Origin: Pyrus communis
Taxonomy: Eukaryota > Streptophyta > Magnoliopsida > Rosales > Rosaceae
Assembly (NCBI RefSeq): GCF_963583255.1
Contig: NC_084803.1
Span: 5,824,121-5,888,120 of the forward strand
Length of the DNA: 64,000 bases
Direction: 5' to 3'
Each line of letters opens with the position of its first letter. Position 1 is the stretch's first letter. The position numbers were made by a program, and so were the translations under genes. This document shows positions 1 through 10,670 of this stretch, piece after piece. Below the pieces are notes generated by a model. The model did not search any database, was not told the origin of the DNA, and saw only the letters and a list, made by a program, of their open reading frames with translations.

Positions 1-288
1 CAAGTGCAAGAAAATAGTCAACTCTTTCACGCCGTTTAGATGCTCTAAATAAGTAGAAATGCATCGTTGTGTTATTTGGTTTGAGGTTTCCCTTCTTCTT
101 CTAGAGACTTTCATGGCCCGCTTACTCTATCACAGTGTCGTCTTATGCCAATGGAATAAAGACAGTTTTTATCAATATGTTCTTGTTTTATTAGCACGGG
201 ATGCCAGGTGACGGTATACCTGTGTGCCATGTAAGTTGTTTCCGTTCTTCCGACCCTGAAGTAATCAATGTTCATGAAATAATGAGAT

Positions 289-289
<1 letters not shown>

Positions 290-319
<30 letters not shown>
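290..319. repeat. 30-nt poly-C run
   Basis: An uninterrupted C homopolymer in otherwise AT-rich non-coding DNA. Its exact length may not be reliable, because such runs are hard to sequence. No gene is visible in the 290 bases before it. Confidence 0.9.
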
Positions 320-322
<3 letters not shown>

Positions 323-958
323 TTGGTCAAATTTGTGCTTTATGAACTGGCATAGCATAGCCAGTCCATAATTGAACTGCACAGTCTGCACTGGTCCTAT
401 AAAACTTGTTGGCTATCAGTCGTATGTCGGTGATTTCTCCGTACTTGTTTTGCGAAGTGTGCAATAGCCGGTAAAAAGAAACTTGATGCAGTAAGGGAGT
501 AATTTCTACGCATTATTCTTCACGTTCTGCAATCCCTTTTCGAAGTACAGCACTCAATTCCTCTTCGATTTGTTTAATGACTATAAAAATGAGTATGCAA
601 GAGGTGAAAAATGGCGTGCCGAAATAAACTGCACTTTTCTTTTTAGATCGTCAATTTACTTCAATATTTGAAGGATTTTTACTAAGATTATTCTTGAAAT
701 TGGCAAATTTTTTTATTTTGGTCTCTAAGATTTAAAATCGAGAGAATTGGTTTCTAAATTTACCCATTGTTCATCATTTTGATCATTATGTAGAAAATCT
801 TCGTTAAATAATGGTAAAAATAAAAAAAATAAAAAAACTTACATTTTTTTTTGTCAAATTATTTTGGCTTAAGTATTTATTAAATTGAGAGGAGTATTTT
901 TTATAAATTTAGTCCTTATTTAATAGCATTAAGCTTTTCCATTATAAATTGATTTGAA
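320..958. other. AT-rich intergenic DNA with an old relative of the next MITE
   Basis: No coding region is seen. From about 690 the text resembles the terminal part of the element at 968-1336: a 'gatttaaaatcgagagaatt' stretch followed by 'catcattttgatcatt'. It is probably a decayed member of the same family, without clear ends. Confidence 0.45.
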
Positions 959-967
959 ATATTTGTA

Positions 968-1336
968 GGCTTTTTAGTCAAAATGGTTGCTGAGATTTGC
1001 ATAACTCCTCATTTTGATCTTTGAGATTTGAAATCAATAGAACTTGTCCCTGAAATTGTCCACTATCAATCATTTTGGTACTTTGATGAAAAATTATGTT
1101 AAGTAAGGGATCAAAATGACAAAATACCCTCAATTTAATAAATAATAAGGCAAAATGATTTGACAAAATTTGAGGGTATTTTTGTCATTTTATTCTTATT
1201 CAATGGAGATATTTCAAAAAATGACCAAAATAATTGATGGTTGACAAACTTATGGACTAATTTTATCGATTTCAAATCTCAATGACCAAAGTAAGGAGTC
1301 ATATAAATCTCAAATACCATTTTGGCTAAAAAAATC
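968..1336. mobile_element. Mutator-like MITE with 9-bp target duplication
   Basis: The element is 369 bp and has long terminal inverted repeats of roughly 100 bp. The left end reads GGCTTTTTAGTCAAAATGG and the complement of the right end reads GATTTTTTTAGCCAAAATGG. It is flanked by a perfect 9-bp direct repeat, ATATTTGTA (959-967 and 1337-1345). Long TIRs with a 9-bp duplication are the signature of Mutator-like elements. It carries no transposase and is therefore non-autonomous. A related copy lies at about 63081-63440. Confidence 0.8.
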
Positions 1337-1560
1337 ATATTTGTATCAGACATTTGATTTAGTACATGTTTGGCACCGTATGTGAAATAGGTTGAAAGTG
1401 TATGTCAGATACTAATCTACGAAACACTTCAAGGTGACATTTCAAGAAAAATAAAAAATAAAAAATTCCGGGTATTCACACTTGTTTTTTTTTTACTAAT
1501 TTTCTTGTCCGTCTCTTTTATTTAATAAAAAAATTTAGAAAATCAAAGTGTCAAAAGGAA

Positions 1561-1747
1561 AGAGATTTATCTGGATTCTTTCCACCTAATCTTTATGAGC
1601 CACAAATTCGGACTTTTAAAATTTGATCTAACGGTTAAAGTTATTATAATTTTTAATAGGACCTCTTATTTATAATCGTTAAATCAAATTTCAAGAATCC
1701 GAATTTGTAGATCATGGGGTTTAGGTGGAAGGGATCCGGATGCTCTT
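1561..1747. repeat. Short element with long terminal inverted repeats
   Basis: The left arm ('tggattctttccacctaat' and 'cacaaattcgga') reappears as its inverted complement at the right ('tccgaatttgtag' and 'aggtggaagggatccgga'). The interior is AT-rich and non-coding. No target duplication could be fixed. It is probably a MITE, sitting directly before another one in the promoter region of the ARM-repeat gene. Confidence 0.6.
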
Positions 1748-1761
1748 TCTGTGTAAAAATT

Positions 1762-1948
1762 GGATTTGGATCCTCTCCTAAGCCCAAGGAGAGGATCCTC
1801 GTAACCAAGAACTGTGAACATCCAATGCCAATACTTATTATAATTTTAAAATGACCTTCCTATTTGTAACCGTTTAGATAAAAATCTAACAGTCCACAAT
1901 CCTTGATCAGGAGGATCATCTCCTTGGACTCAGAAGAGAATCCAAATC
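1762..1948. mobile_element. Mutator-like MITE with 10-bp target duplication
   Basis: The element is 187 bp with TIRs of about 40 bp. The left end begins GGATTTGGATCCTCTCC and the complement of the right end begins GATTTGGATTCTCTTC. It is flanked by the perfect direct repeat TGTAAAAATT (1752-1761 and 1949-1958). It lies about 120 bp upstream of the TATA box of the next gene, so it is part of that gene's upstream region. Confidence 0.7.
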
Positions 1949-2067
1949 TGTAAAAATTACCACCCATGTAAAATGTAACCAGAAGAAAATGCCACGTCAT
2001 GTTATTTTTTAAATTTGTGTTATTATTTTTTGCCTCAAAGTGGAAACTGACACAGTACTGGAACCTC

Positions 2068-2076
2068 TATATATAG
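2068..2076 (+). promoter_or_regulatory. Probable TATA box of the ARM-repeat gene
   Basis: CTATATATA lies about 160 bp before the ATG at 2232, with a CT-rich leader between. The spacing suits a transcription start near 2100. Confidence 0.6.
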
Positions 2077-2136
2077 ACTAGGACGACGCTTCCCCACACT
2101 CACATGGCCACACCACATCCTTACAACTTTCACCAT

Positions 2137-2204
2137 CTTCCTCTGCTCTCCCTGCTCTCTCTCCTCTGCTCTCTCTCTCTCTCTCTCTCCCTCTCTCTCT
2201 CTCA
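2137..2204 (+). repeat. (TC)n tract in the 5' leader
   Basis: An almost pure CT microsatellite between the TATA box and the start codon. CT-rich leaders are common in plant genes. The EMF1 and TOL genes in this window have the same arrangement on their own sense strands. Confidence 0.8.
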
Positions 2205-2231
2205 TCGGCAGCAGAGTTAGACTCAGCACCC

Positions 2232-3224
2232 ATGAAAACTCAGCACCCAAAGCTCAAAACCCATCTCTTCTCCTGCGGCTTCTTCCGCCACTGCACCCGC
2301 ACCGTCCTCAGCCCCACAACCCCTCACCCTCCGCCGCTCCCTTTCTCCTCCTCCGACCCACTACCACCTTCACTCTCATTAGATTCATCACCTCCTACTC
2401 CTCAGCCGCCCGACCCGTCAACCCACTACCACTGCCCCTCCAAACCCGACTCCGCCTCCTCTTCCTCCTCCACTTCCCAAAGCTTCACCCAGTGGAAATT
2501 CGATCTCCCGGACTCCCCCATCCTCCCTTACTCACAACCCGAACCCGACAGAAAACCCGAACCTACATCAAAACCGCCGCCGCCGCCGCCGCAACCCATT
2601 TCCTCCACTAACCTGCAGGAGCTCTTCCATGCAGTGGAGCTCCAGCTCAGCATCGGGTCATACCCGGAGCAGATCGCGGCGCTTCACCTTTTAGAACGCT
2701 CACTTGTTCCTTACCCGCCACCAGACCCGGTTTGCCCGCCCGAATTAATGCGCGGGGTAGTAAGAAATTTAAAAAACAAGGCGGCGGCAAAACCGGCAAC
2801 GAAAATTTTGTTGGCGCTTTGTCTGGCGGAGGGAAACCGTCACGTGGCGGTGGAGTCCGGTGCGGCTGCAGCGGTGGTGGAGACGGCATTGGAGTTGGAG
2901 GCTGCTTCGGCGGAGCGGTCCCTTGCGGCGTTGGAGCTGATGTGTACTGTGGCGGAGGGGGCGGCGGCGGTGAGGGCGCATGCAATGGCAGTGCCGGTTA
3001 TGGTGATGATAATGGGAAGGACGTCAGCACGGGGTAAGGAGTATGCGATTGGTGTGCTGGCGGTGATATATGGTGGTGGGGACAATGAAGAGGCGGCGGA
3101 GGCTGTGGCGGCGGCACCGCCGGAGGAGGTGGCGCGTGCGGTGGAGCTGGCTTTGCAAGGGGATTGTAGTGGCAGAGGGAGGAGGAAAGGGGCCCAGCTA
3201 CTGAAGGTGCTTCAAGAGAACTAA
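2232..3224 (+). CDS. ARM-repeat protein, U-box-type C-terminus without a U-box
   Basis: A single-exon gene of 330 aa. The N-terminal third (about residues 20-125) is rich in Pro and Ser, with a run of seven Pro near 115-121, and looks disordered. From about residue 130 to the end the protein is helical and Ala/Leu-rich, with degenerate armadillo repeats (AALHLLERSL, AAKPATKILLALCLAEGN, AVESGAAAAVVETALELE, ERSLAALELMCTVAEG, GKEYAIGVLAVIYGG). It closes with RGRRKGAQLLKVLQ, a closing segment typical of plant U-box (PUB) ARM proteins. No U-box (RING-like fold) is visible before the repeats, so ligase activity cannot be claimed; it may bind partners only. The start is the first ATG after the CT leader. 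A likely poly(A) signal AATAAA is at 3320-3325. GC content is much higher than the surroundings, which creates several false ORFs in other frames. The ARM assignment is firm; the biological role is unknown. Confidence 0.85.
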   Translation: MKTQHPKLKTHLFSCGFFRHCTRTVLSPTTPHPPPLPFSSSDPLPPSLSLDSSPPTPQPPDPSTHYHCPSKPDSASSSSSTSQSFTQWKFDLPDSPILPYSQPEPDRKPEPTSKPPPPPPQPISSTNLQELFHAVELQLSIGSYPEQIAALHLLERSLVPYPPPDPVCPPELMRGVVRNLKNKAAAKPATKILLALCLAEGNRHVAVESGAAAAVVETALELEAASAERSLAALELMCTVAEGAAAVRAHAMAVPVMVMIMGRTSARGKEYAIGVLAVIYGGGDNEEAAEAVAAAPPEEVARAVELALQGDCSGRGRRKGAQLLKVLQEN

Positions 3225-4148
3225 TGTGGTCTTTGTTTGTTTGGCAGAGGATCAACAAACGTAGTAATGCTACATAATGTATTATTGTTCTTTTAATTTT
3301 TTTAGTAAATTGGTATTCCAATAAACTACTCTTATCTACCTAATCAAACTCATCTCACTAACATAACTTTTAAACTTGGACTAGTTTTAGTTTTTATTTT
3401 TCATTTTTGTGCCACATATATAGAGATGAAAAAGATGTTGATGGAAAAAAATGGGTATGAATAACACGCACAATGATAATTGAAAATAATTCATTTTCAG
3501 TTTCAAAATTTTGTTTCCACACATGATAATGTTGTTCAAGTATCATTTTTTTACTTCTCACAAAATCCATTCAATTTTTAATCGTCGAATCAAATGAATT
3601 GAAAAAAATCAACAACAAAATATTAACAAAAGTACGTAAAAAATAAAAATAATTGTGCGAATAGTATTATCTTACAAGTAATCTCCTACAGTCCTTACTC
3701 CTCTATCACCACCGCCTCTCATCGGTCCTCTCTTCTCCTTGATATACATTCCATTTGGCGATAGTGCAAAATAAAAAACTAAAAATAACATAATTATCAA
3801 ACAAACTTGTAATTAGTGCGCTTGCGAAGGGTCCAATGTTCCCATGACAACTGTTTTCTTTTGTACTGAAATCGAATATGGGCAACAAATAACATCTTAC
3901 CCCATCAACAGATAAGATATTTAATCCCATTATTTGGCTCAATATCCAAAAAGGGCCATACCGACTTGGTATATACATATAATTAAGTAAACAAATCGTA
4001 ATGTAAAATTCAAGTAATTAATTCCAAGTGCTCATTTCCCTTCAATGCATTGCCTTCCTTGTCCCTTATCCCCACTCCCTCCCTTTGAAAACCCCTTTCA
4101 AACTTTGTACAAAAAGAAAAACAGATCCCTAAATTAATTAGAATAGTT
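3225..4148. other. Intergenic region between the ARM-repeat and GULLO-like genes
   Basis: AT-rich DNA with no supported gene. It holds the 3' end of the upstream gene and the promoter of the next. A TATATACATATA stretch at about 3970-3981 could be its TATA region, but it is 170 bp from the ATG and not decisive. Confidence 0.5.
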
Positions 4149-7110
4149 ATGCACAGCTTCTGGTGGCTCCTTGGTGTTTTTCACCATGTCATTTGGGTTG
4201 CAACCATGCTGCTTACAGTCCAAGCCATGCCGCCACCGCCCCCAATTCGCTGCGACGCATCAACCGGGTGCAGCCTCTCCAACTCCTACGGCGTATGGGG
4301 TGATAGAAAAGATTGCCACGTCCCATCCGCGGCACACCCACAAACCGAAGAGGACCTCCGCCTCGCCGTGGCTTTCGCAAGCAAAAACAAGGTCAAGATC
4401 AAAGTGGTGAGCAAATTTTCACATACCATACCAAAGTTGGCATGTCCCGACATGAGTTTTGGAGACGCAATGCTAATAAGCACGGCCAATGTCAATTCCA
4501 CGATTGAAATCGATGTGGCGAATTTAGCTGTCACGGTTGATGCCGGCGTAGGGCTACGACAGTTGATCGACAAAGTAGAGGAAGCTGGGCTGAGCTTGGT
4601 GGCTGCGCCGTATTGGGAGGGTGTGAGTGTAGGAGGGCTTATAAGCACGGGAGCACATGGAAGCTCGTGGTGGGGAAGAGGAGGAGCAGTGCATGATCAT
4701 GTTATTGGTCTTAATCTTGTTGTTCCAGCAAACCGATCAGAAGGGTATGCGAAAATTCTCAGATTCGATTCAAAAGATGAAATCTTTAAAGCTGCAAAAG
4801 TTTCATTGGGGTTGTTGGGTATCATCTCCAAGGTTGGTAAACAGTCCTTGTTTCTTATATTCATGGTCAATCATATTAGAGTCGTTAACCTTACTAATTA
4901 CACCCACTTTTGAATACTAATTGACATAAAATTTATTTTTTGCGGTGAAAAAGTAAAGTCTAGAGTGAGCTTAAAAAAAAAAAACAAATGGAATGCGGTT
5001 ACATAATTTGAGATCTTAAAAATTAACGTTAATAAGTTGGTGTTTCTAGTACTACTCATTGATAGGAAAAAAACTTCAATAAAGCAACCAAATCACGTAA
5101 TTGTTAGATACTTTCAAAAAGAATCAGACACACATATGTAAGGCTGTATAGTATCCACATATTGGGACCTATTTTTTTATATGTATAGCCTGACTAATTA
5201 CGTGATTAGGTTGCGCCCTATTGAAAGCTTTTCTCTATCAGTGGCTAAACAGTGTTGGATAACTTTCTAATAGTTAAGTTTTATTGAATTATTGAAGTAA
5301 GATTTAATTAGAAATTGGTCAGTATACAGGTGAAGTTGAGATTGGAGGCAGCATTCAAAAGGAGCATAACCTATAACTTTACAGACGATGCTCAAATAGA
5401 GGACATATACATGGAGCATGCTAAAAAGTATGAGTTTGGAGACATAACTTGGTATCCATCGAAGCATACAGCTGCATACAGATACGATAACAGAGTTCCT
5501 TTCACCGCAGCAGGCGATGGAACATATGATTTCATAGGCTTCCAGTCCAATTCTGTTGTGATCGCCAAGACTATAAGAGCAACAGGTAATCATGTCTTCT
5601 TTCATTCTCTATTACTTTTGTAATTTTTGGGCATAATATTTCTTCTGTTACTTGTATATAGAAGAAAAACATTAATTATATCTCTTATGTGGGAACCCAT
5701 TGCTAACAATAGATCTCACCTCCAAGGTAAATTTTAAGTACAACTGGATGCATCAATGTGCTCTCTTAATGTTATATGTATTGTGAGGATAGAGAAAGAG
5801 TACGACCATACAAAATAATATACACCAAGTTGCACTTAAGTTTATTTTCGCCTATAAAAATATATAGGTGCATGTGATTCACATACATATCATTTTTTTT
5901 TTTCAAGTCATGGGTTTGATAAATCATTTAATTTTTAGTGTTGCTATTTGTATCATGTTAAATGATTGATATAAGAAGTACCTCTATAATAATAAAATGT
6001 GTTAGCATCAGTTGCCAATATGTGCATAATGTGTTTTCATGCATATAGAGTACATGATCATCCATTACTCAAAATGCATCATGTGCCCATTACGTGACTT
6101 GAGGCTTAATTATGCATACACGCCTCTATAAGCCCCAGTGCTTTCAAAAGAGTGGTATACATACTCGATAATTAGTTAAAATGGTACAAATATATAGTTT
6201 AATTTGTTACGTTATTATATTACTCTAGACATAAAAACTAAAAGAGGGTGTAAATTCGAAATGTGCAGAGAAAACGTTGGACAACGGACGAAGCTCGGTT
6301 TTCCAATGCACACTAGCATCTACATTTTTGGGGGCCAAGAAATTATTGGCCAATGGTTTGAAAAATAACCTAATCTTCACTGGTTACCCTGTAGTAGGCC
6401 ACCAGGGAAAAATGCAAACCTCAGGTTCATGTCTGTACTCAACAGGCACAGACAATTCCTGTGCATGGGACCCAAGAATCAACGGCCTCTTCTTTTACGA
6501 GACAACAGCAATATTTCCAGCATCAAAATTTGCAGACTTCATCAGAGACGTCAAAAAACTACGAGACCTAAAACCAGAAAACTTCTGTGGCGTGGATATT
6601 TACAATGGTTTTTTAATTCGTTTCATTAGGGTTTCCGATGCCTATCTTGGTCAACAAGAAAACTCCGTGGTCGTTGACTTTAATTACTATAGAGCCGCTG
6701 ATGCATGGACTCCAAGGTTCAATGAAGACGTGTGGGAAGAAGTGGAGCAACTGGCATTTTCCAAGCATGGGGCAAAGCCACACTGGGCTAAAAACAGAAA
6801 CGCAGCGTTTTTGGACGTGCAGAAAAAGTACCCTAATTTTAACAAGTTTTTGGGTGTGAAAAGACTGTTGGATCCTCAAAATATATTGTCGAGTGAATGG
6901 TCGGATGAGATTTTGTTTGGGAAAGCAGGTGCAAGTGCTGATGGGTGTGCTTTGGAGGGTCTTTGTATATGTTCTGAAGATCGGCATTGCAGCCCTGTGA
7001 AAGGGTATTTCTGTCAACCTGGACTTATTTATAAGGAGGCTAGAGTTTGTAGGTACTCATCATCCTCTGTAGAATCAGAGAGTGACAAAACTAATTTGAT
7101 ATTTGATTAA
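4149..7110 (+). CDS. L-gulonolactone oxidase-like protein (FAD-linked, secreted)
   Basis: Three exons join in frame: 4149-4832, 5330-5585 and 6269-7110, all GT-AG. They give 593 aa, the usual length for the plant GULLO family. Residues 1 to about 26 form a signal peptide (hydrophobic, ending VQA). The FAD-binding PCMH-type domain covers about 60-240 and includes GGLISTGAHGSSWWGRGG. The C-terminal sugar-lactone oxidase (ALO) domain contains the family motif HWAK near residue 490, followed by KFLGVKRLLDPQNILSSEW. A Cys-rich tail (CALEGLCICSEDRHCSP) is also typical of plant members. The family oxidises L-gulono-1,4-lactone to L-ascorbate, although several plant members are very weak enzymes and the physiological substrate is unclear. 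The signal peptide suggests the secretory route or apoplast, unlike mitochondrial GLDH. The gene appears intact; its specific paralogue cannot be decided here. Confidence 0.93.
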
Positions 7111-8339
7111 TCATTTCGGAGTGTTAGGAACAGATCATTTTATTATTTGACAAATATTATCGACAATCTATATGAATGCAGGTAGTAAATATATATATTC
7201 GACCTTTTCAGATGTAAATTATTGATAGCATCATACTTTAGAAAAAAAACACTTCAAGTTTAAATATTTTAGAGAGAAAAAACCAATTTACTTTGTAACA
7301 TCAAAAAAATTTCACAACTAAAAGAATCGATTAGAGCATGACAAGTAGATATAAGAGAGATTTTTTTTCTCCAATTGAGCTCTTAAAGTAATTTTTATAA
7401 AGCTTAGAATTGTCAGGATGTTTGTTTTTCTAATCTACTACAAAAGTTTCAGTGGCATTTTAAAAATTATTATTATTATTCCATACGTTGTATCTATATG
7501 GACTGGAATTAAGGGGTGAGAGCAAGAATTGGAATACAGTTGTTGGAATTGTCTTTTTATTTTTTATTTTTTGTTCTTATATTTGTGTTTCTTTCTCTAG
7601 TTAAATTTCCATGAAATGACTTGGTATTTTTGTGTCCAACTGTTATGGTTGGATACTTAATTCAGATTTTTTCAAATCAATCTAGGAAGTAGTGGTGAAT
7701 TCCACCCTAGCTGTTTGTTTTAATACAATACATGTTTGATTAAAAGAAAATTGCAATACACTTTTATTTTATGATAGAACAACACACTTTTATTTACTTA
7801 AAGATTTAATAAGATTAAAGTAATAGTATCACCTTACATTATTGACTGCCGACATATACATGGATCCGACAGCAAAAGGAGGATCCGATGATATTCTTTC
7901 ATTCATACAGAAGGTACTGTACAGTGGACGCACATTGATCAGTCAACATCTCGATGTTTGCATGTCATAGCGTTCCTCTCGAAGTCGAAGTCACCACTTG
8001 CTTCCTTTTAAACTTTACCTCAGTACTACTCGATGATCTTTGAACACGATCATATATAACTTTGTATGCCAATTATATAAGCCAAAGAAGTCTGTTTCCG
8101 TTCCGTTTAGTTCTAACGCAGAAAATTATGCCAATTTGTACGAGGCATGCAACTTGCAAAGTTCTCGGCATCAAACAAAGTTGGGAAGTTGCATGCCACA
8201 TCCAGTTTTGTTAAGCGTTATCAATTAACTAATAGCTATACGTACCACTTAGCAAGGCGATAAAAGTATTGAAGAGGCCCTTGGAACAAGTTTCCATTGG
8301 CAGAATCTGAATGACTTAACTCTATTGGTAAGTATATAG
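7111..8339. other. AT-rich intergenic DNA
   Basis: Follows the GULLO-like stop codon. No coding region, RNA gene or clear repeat structure was recognised. Confidence 0.5.
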
Positions 8340-9070
8340 AGAGGTGTAGAAACTTGTGCAGTTTGTTTATGGCTCTTTGGGATGATTTTGAGTCGCTTCG
8401 TAGTCCTATTTTGGGCCGCAACCCAATTCTTTCTGTTGATTATGTGCTTCATGAGTTACAAGCCAAAGAAATTCGCTTGTAGTCATGTGCTGGAGTTGTT
8501 CCTTCTACTTGACAAGTATAAGAATGGAACCCAATTTCAACACGTGATTGCAAACAAACTTCTTTGACTTGTGACTTATGACACACATAATTAACATAAG
8601 GAAGTGGGGTCTGATGCAGAATAAAACAACAAAGCAACTCAAAATCATCCTGAAGAGTCATACAAAACTGCACAAATCTCTGCTCCTCTCTATACGAGCA
8701 ATACTTAGCAATAGAGTGAAGTGCCAATGCAAGATGGTCCCAAAGGCCAGTCATTATCTTTCCTACAACATATTTGAAGAATGCAGAAAAACAATAATCC
8801 CAACCAAATATTTGACTTGTGACTTATGACGCACATAATTAACATAAGGAAGTGGGGTCTGATGCAGAATAAAACAACGAAACAACTCAAAATCATCCTG
8901 AAGAGTCATACAAAACTGCACAAGCCTCTGCTCCTCTCTGCTCCTCTCTATACGAGCAATACTTAGCAATAGAGTGAAGTGCCAATGCAAGATGGTCCCA
9001 AAGGCCAGTCATTATCTTTCCTACAACATATTTGAAGAATGCAGAAAAACAATAATCCCAACCAAATATG
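8340..9070. mobile_element. Ty1/copia gag remnants: one forward piece and two inverted tandem copies
   Basis: On the + strand about 8358-8479 reads MALWDDFESLRSPILG...LSVDYVLHELQAKEIR, which matches the copia gag pattern (DDFESLRxxILxRxPLPSVDxVxxELLAEEIR). On the - strand two copies of a related piece (REEQRLVQFCMTLQDDFEL, then ILHQTPLPYVNYV) lie in about 8563-8813 and 8814-9068. These two copies are a near-identical tandem duplication of about 250 bp; the second has an extra 'ctgctcctct'. All reading frames are closed by stops. No LTR, protease or reverse transcriptase was seen, so this is debris rather than an element. Confidence 0.7.
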
Positions 9071-9151
9071 CAGCAACGGCAACCAATTTAAAGGAATAAA
9101 AAGCTATGCAAACTCCAAAGCAGTAGCAATAAGTACAAACTATGCCAACTC

Positions 9152-9158
<7 letters not shown>

Positions 9159-9182
<24 letters not shown>
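9159..9182. repeat. (TA)n microsatellite
   Basis: A pure TA run just before the Mutator-like element at 9218. Confidence 0.85.
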
Positions 9183-9186
<4 letters not shown>

Positions 9187-9217
9187 CAAAAAATTATAAC
9201 GAACTTAATTTGCAAAA

Positions 9218-9712
9218 GAGTAAATTGTAGCAATGGTCCCTTAATTTTGATTCAATTGAATTAATGGTCCCTCAACTAAAAATTCATTACTATTGGTCTC
9301 TAAACTCATCAAAACATGCAACTATGGTCCCTTAACTAAAAATATTTTATCATTGGTCCCTCAACTTTAATCCAACTAGAGAAATAGTCCCTTAACTTTA
9401 ACCCAATTGGAGTAATGGTCCATCAACTTTAACCCAAGTGGGAATGGTCCTTCTGACATAACTCATTTTGACAAAATTCTGATGAAGTTGACAAAAATGA
9501 CCATAACAACACATTTTGATGAGTTGAGGGACCCCAATTGTAGCAATGATTATTCCAACATAATTCATTTTGACAAACTTTTGACGAAGTTGACGAAAAT
9601 GATCATAGCTACATATTTGGATGAGTTGAGGGACCAATGGTAATAGATTTTTAGTTGAATGATCATTGCTCCAATTTAATTAAAATCGAGGAACCATTAC
9701 TTCAATTTACTC
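9218..9712. mobile_element. Mutator-like MITE with 9-bp target duplication
   Basis: The element is 495 bp with TIRs of about 60 bp. The left end starts GAGTAAATTGTAGCAATGG and the complement of the right end starts GAGTAAATTGAAGTAATGG. Perfect 9-bp direct repeats TTTGCAAAA flank it (9209-9217 and 9713-9721). The interior repeats variations of 'ggtcccttaactttaa' many times, so the inner part is itself built from short repeats. No coding capacity was found. Confidence 0.8.
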
Positions 9713-9992
9713 TTTGCAAAATTACCAATTGTATATGTGATGCAAAGCCCAAAAAAAAGGAGATTGCAGCCGAGCGGGTACAAGAAGAGCCAACCCAGCT
9801 TAATTTGATGCCAAGTTGAAAGTTGGGGTTTTCTTGAATGCAATATTTTAATTTTCTTACAAAGAGGTATTTATAGGAAACAAATGAATACAACATTAAC
9901 TAACTAAAAAATAGGAAATAAAACCATCCTTGTTAAACAAGAAAACCTAAATCCCCAAGGCCAGCTTAAAAACAAAACAAATTAAATTTTGG

Positions 9993-10670
9993 TTTAGCGG
10001 TGGGCACTGTAGTGGGTTTACTGACCAACCCAACTAAAATTCGTGGGGTTGAGTTGGGTTGTAAACTTCAAAAAAAAATTAATTTTTAGATAGAAACATG
10101 ATCACCCATCCAATAGATGAGAGAGTTGGGTTGATGTATTATTAACTTGATTAAAACTGGCTCACCCGAATATCAACAATTCTTAAATATAAATGTATGT
10201 ACAATTGTACATAGACATGTACATAAAATTTAATAGTTACTAAACACACTCGTGAGGGAGCCTGCTGTGTAACGAAGCATTGCTCTATTATTCTTTTATT
10301 TTGACTTTTCGGTTGTTATATTGAAAATCTCAATTGACAAAAATAAAAAACACACTTGTTTATATATACTTTAGTTAAATAATGATTCTACAAATTAACT
10401 TTATATTATTTAAGTTGTATTTTGAATTATTTGTCACTAATTAATACTCACTTTAAGAATAACAAAAAAAGTAAATAATCTCAACTCGTTGAACCAGCTC
10501 AACTCAACCCGCCTTAATGGTTTTTGGTTTGGGGGGGGGGGGGGGGTGTTTGTTGGTTAATTTGGCCATTCTCTTGGGTGGAAATGAGTTTCACTAATGT
10601 CAGCTCGAGCCTATCAAATTGACTAACGGATTAAAGTCCAATCCAACCAACCCAGCAATGCCCATGCTTA
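9993..10670. mobile_element. Possible hAT-type non-autonomous element
   Basis: The left end AGCGGTGGGCACTGTAGTGG mirrors the complement of the right end, AAGCATGGGCATTGCTGGG. GGTGGGCA-type ends are common in plant hAT elements. The flanks (TTGGTTTA and TATGGTTA) match only partly, so the 8-bp duplication is not certain. It contains a 16-G run at 10531-10546. No transposase is present. Confidence 0.4.

Noticed and set aside
2647..3321. Several overlapping ORFs on both strands within the ARM-repeat gene
   Set aside because: They are shadows of a GC-rich coding region; only the 2232-3224 frame gives ARM repeats.
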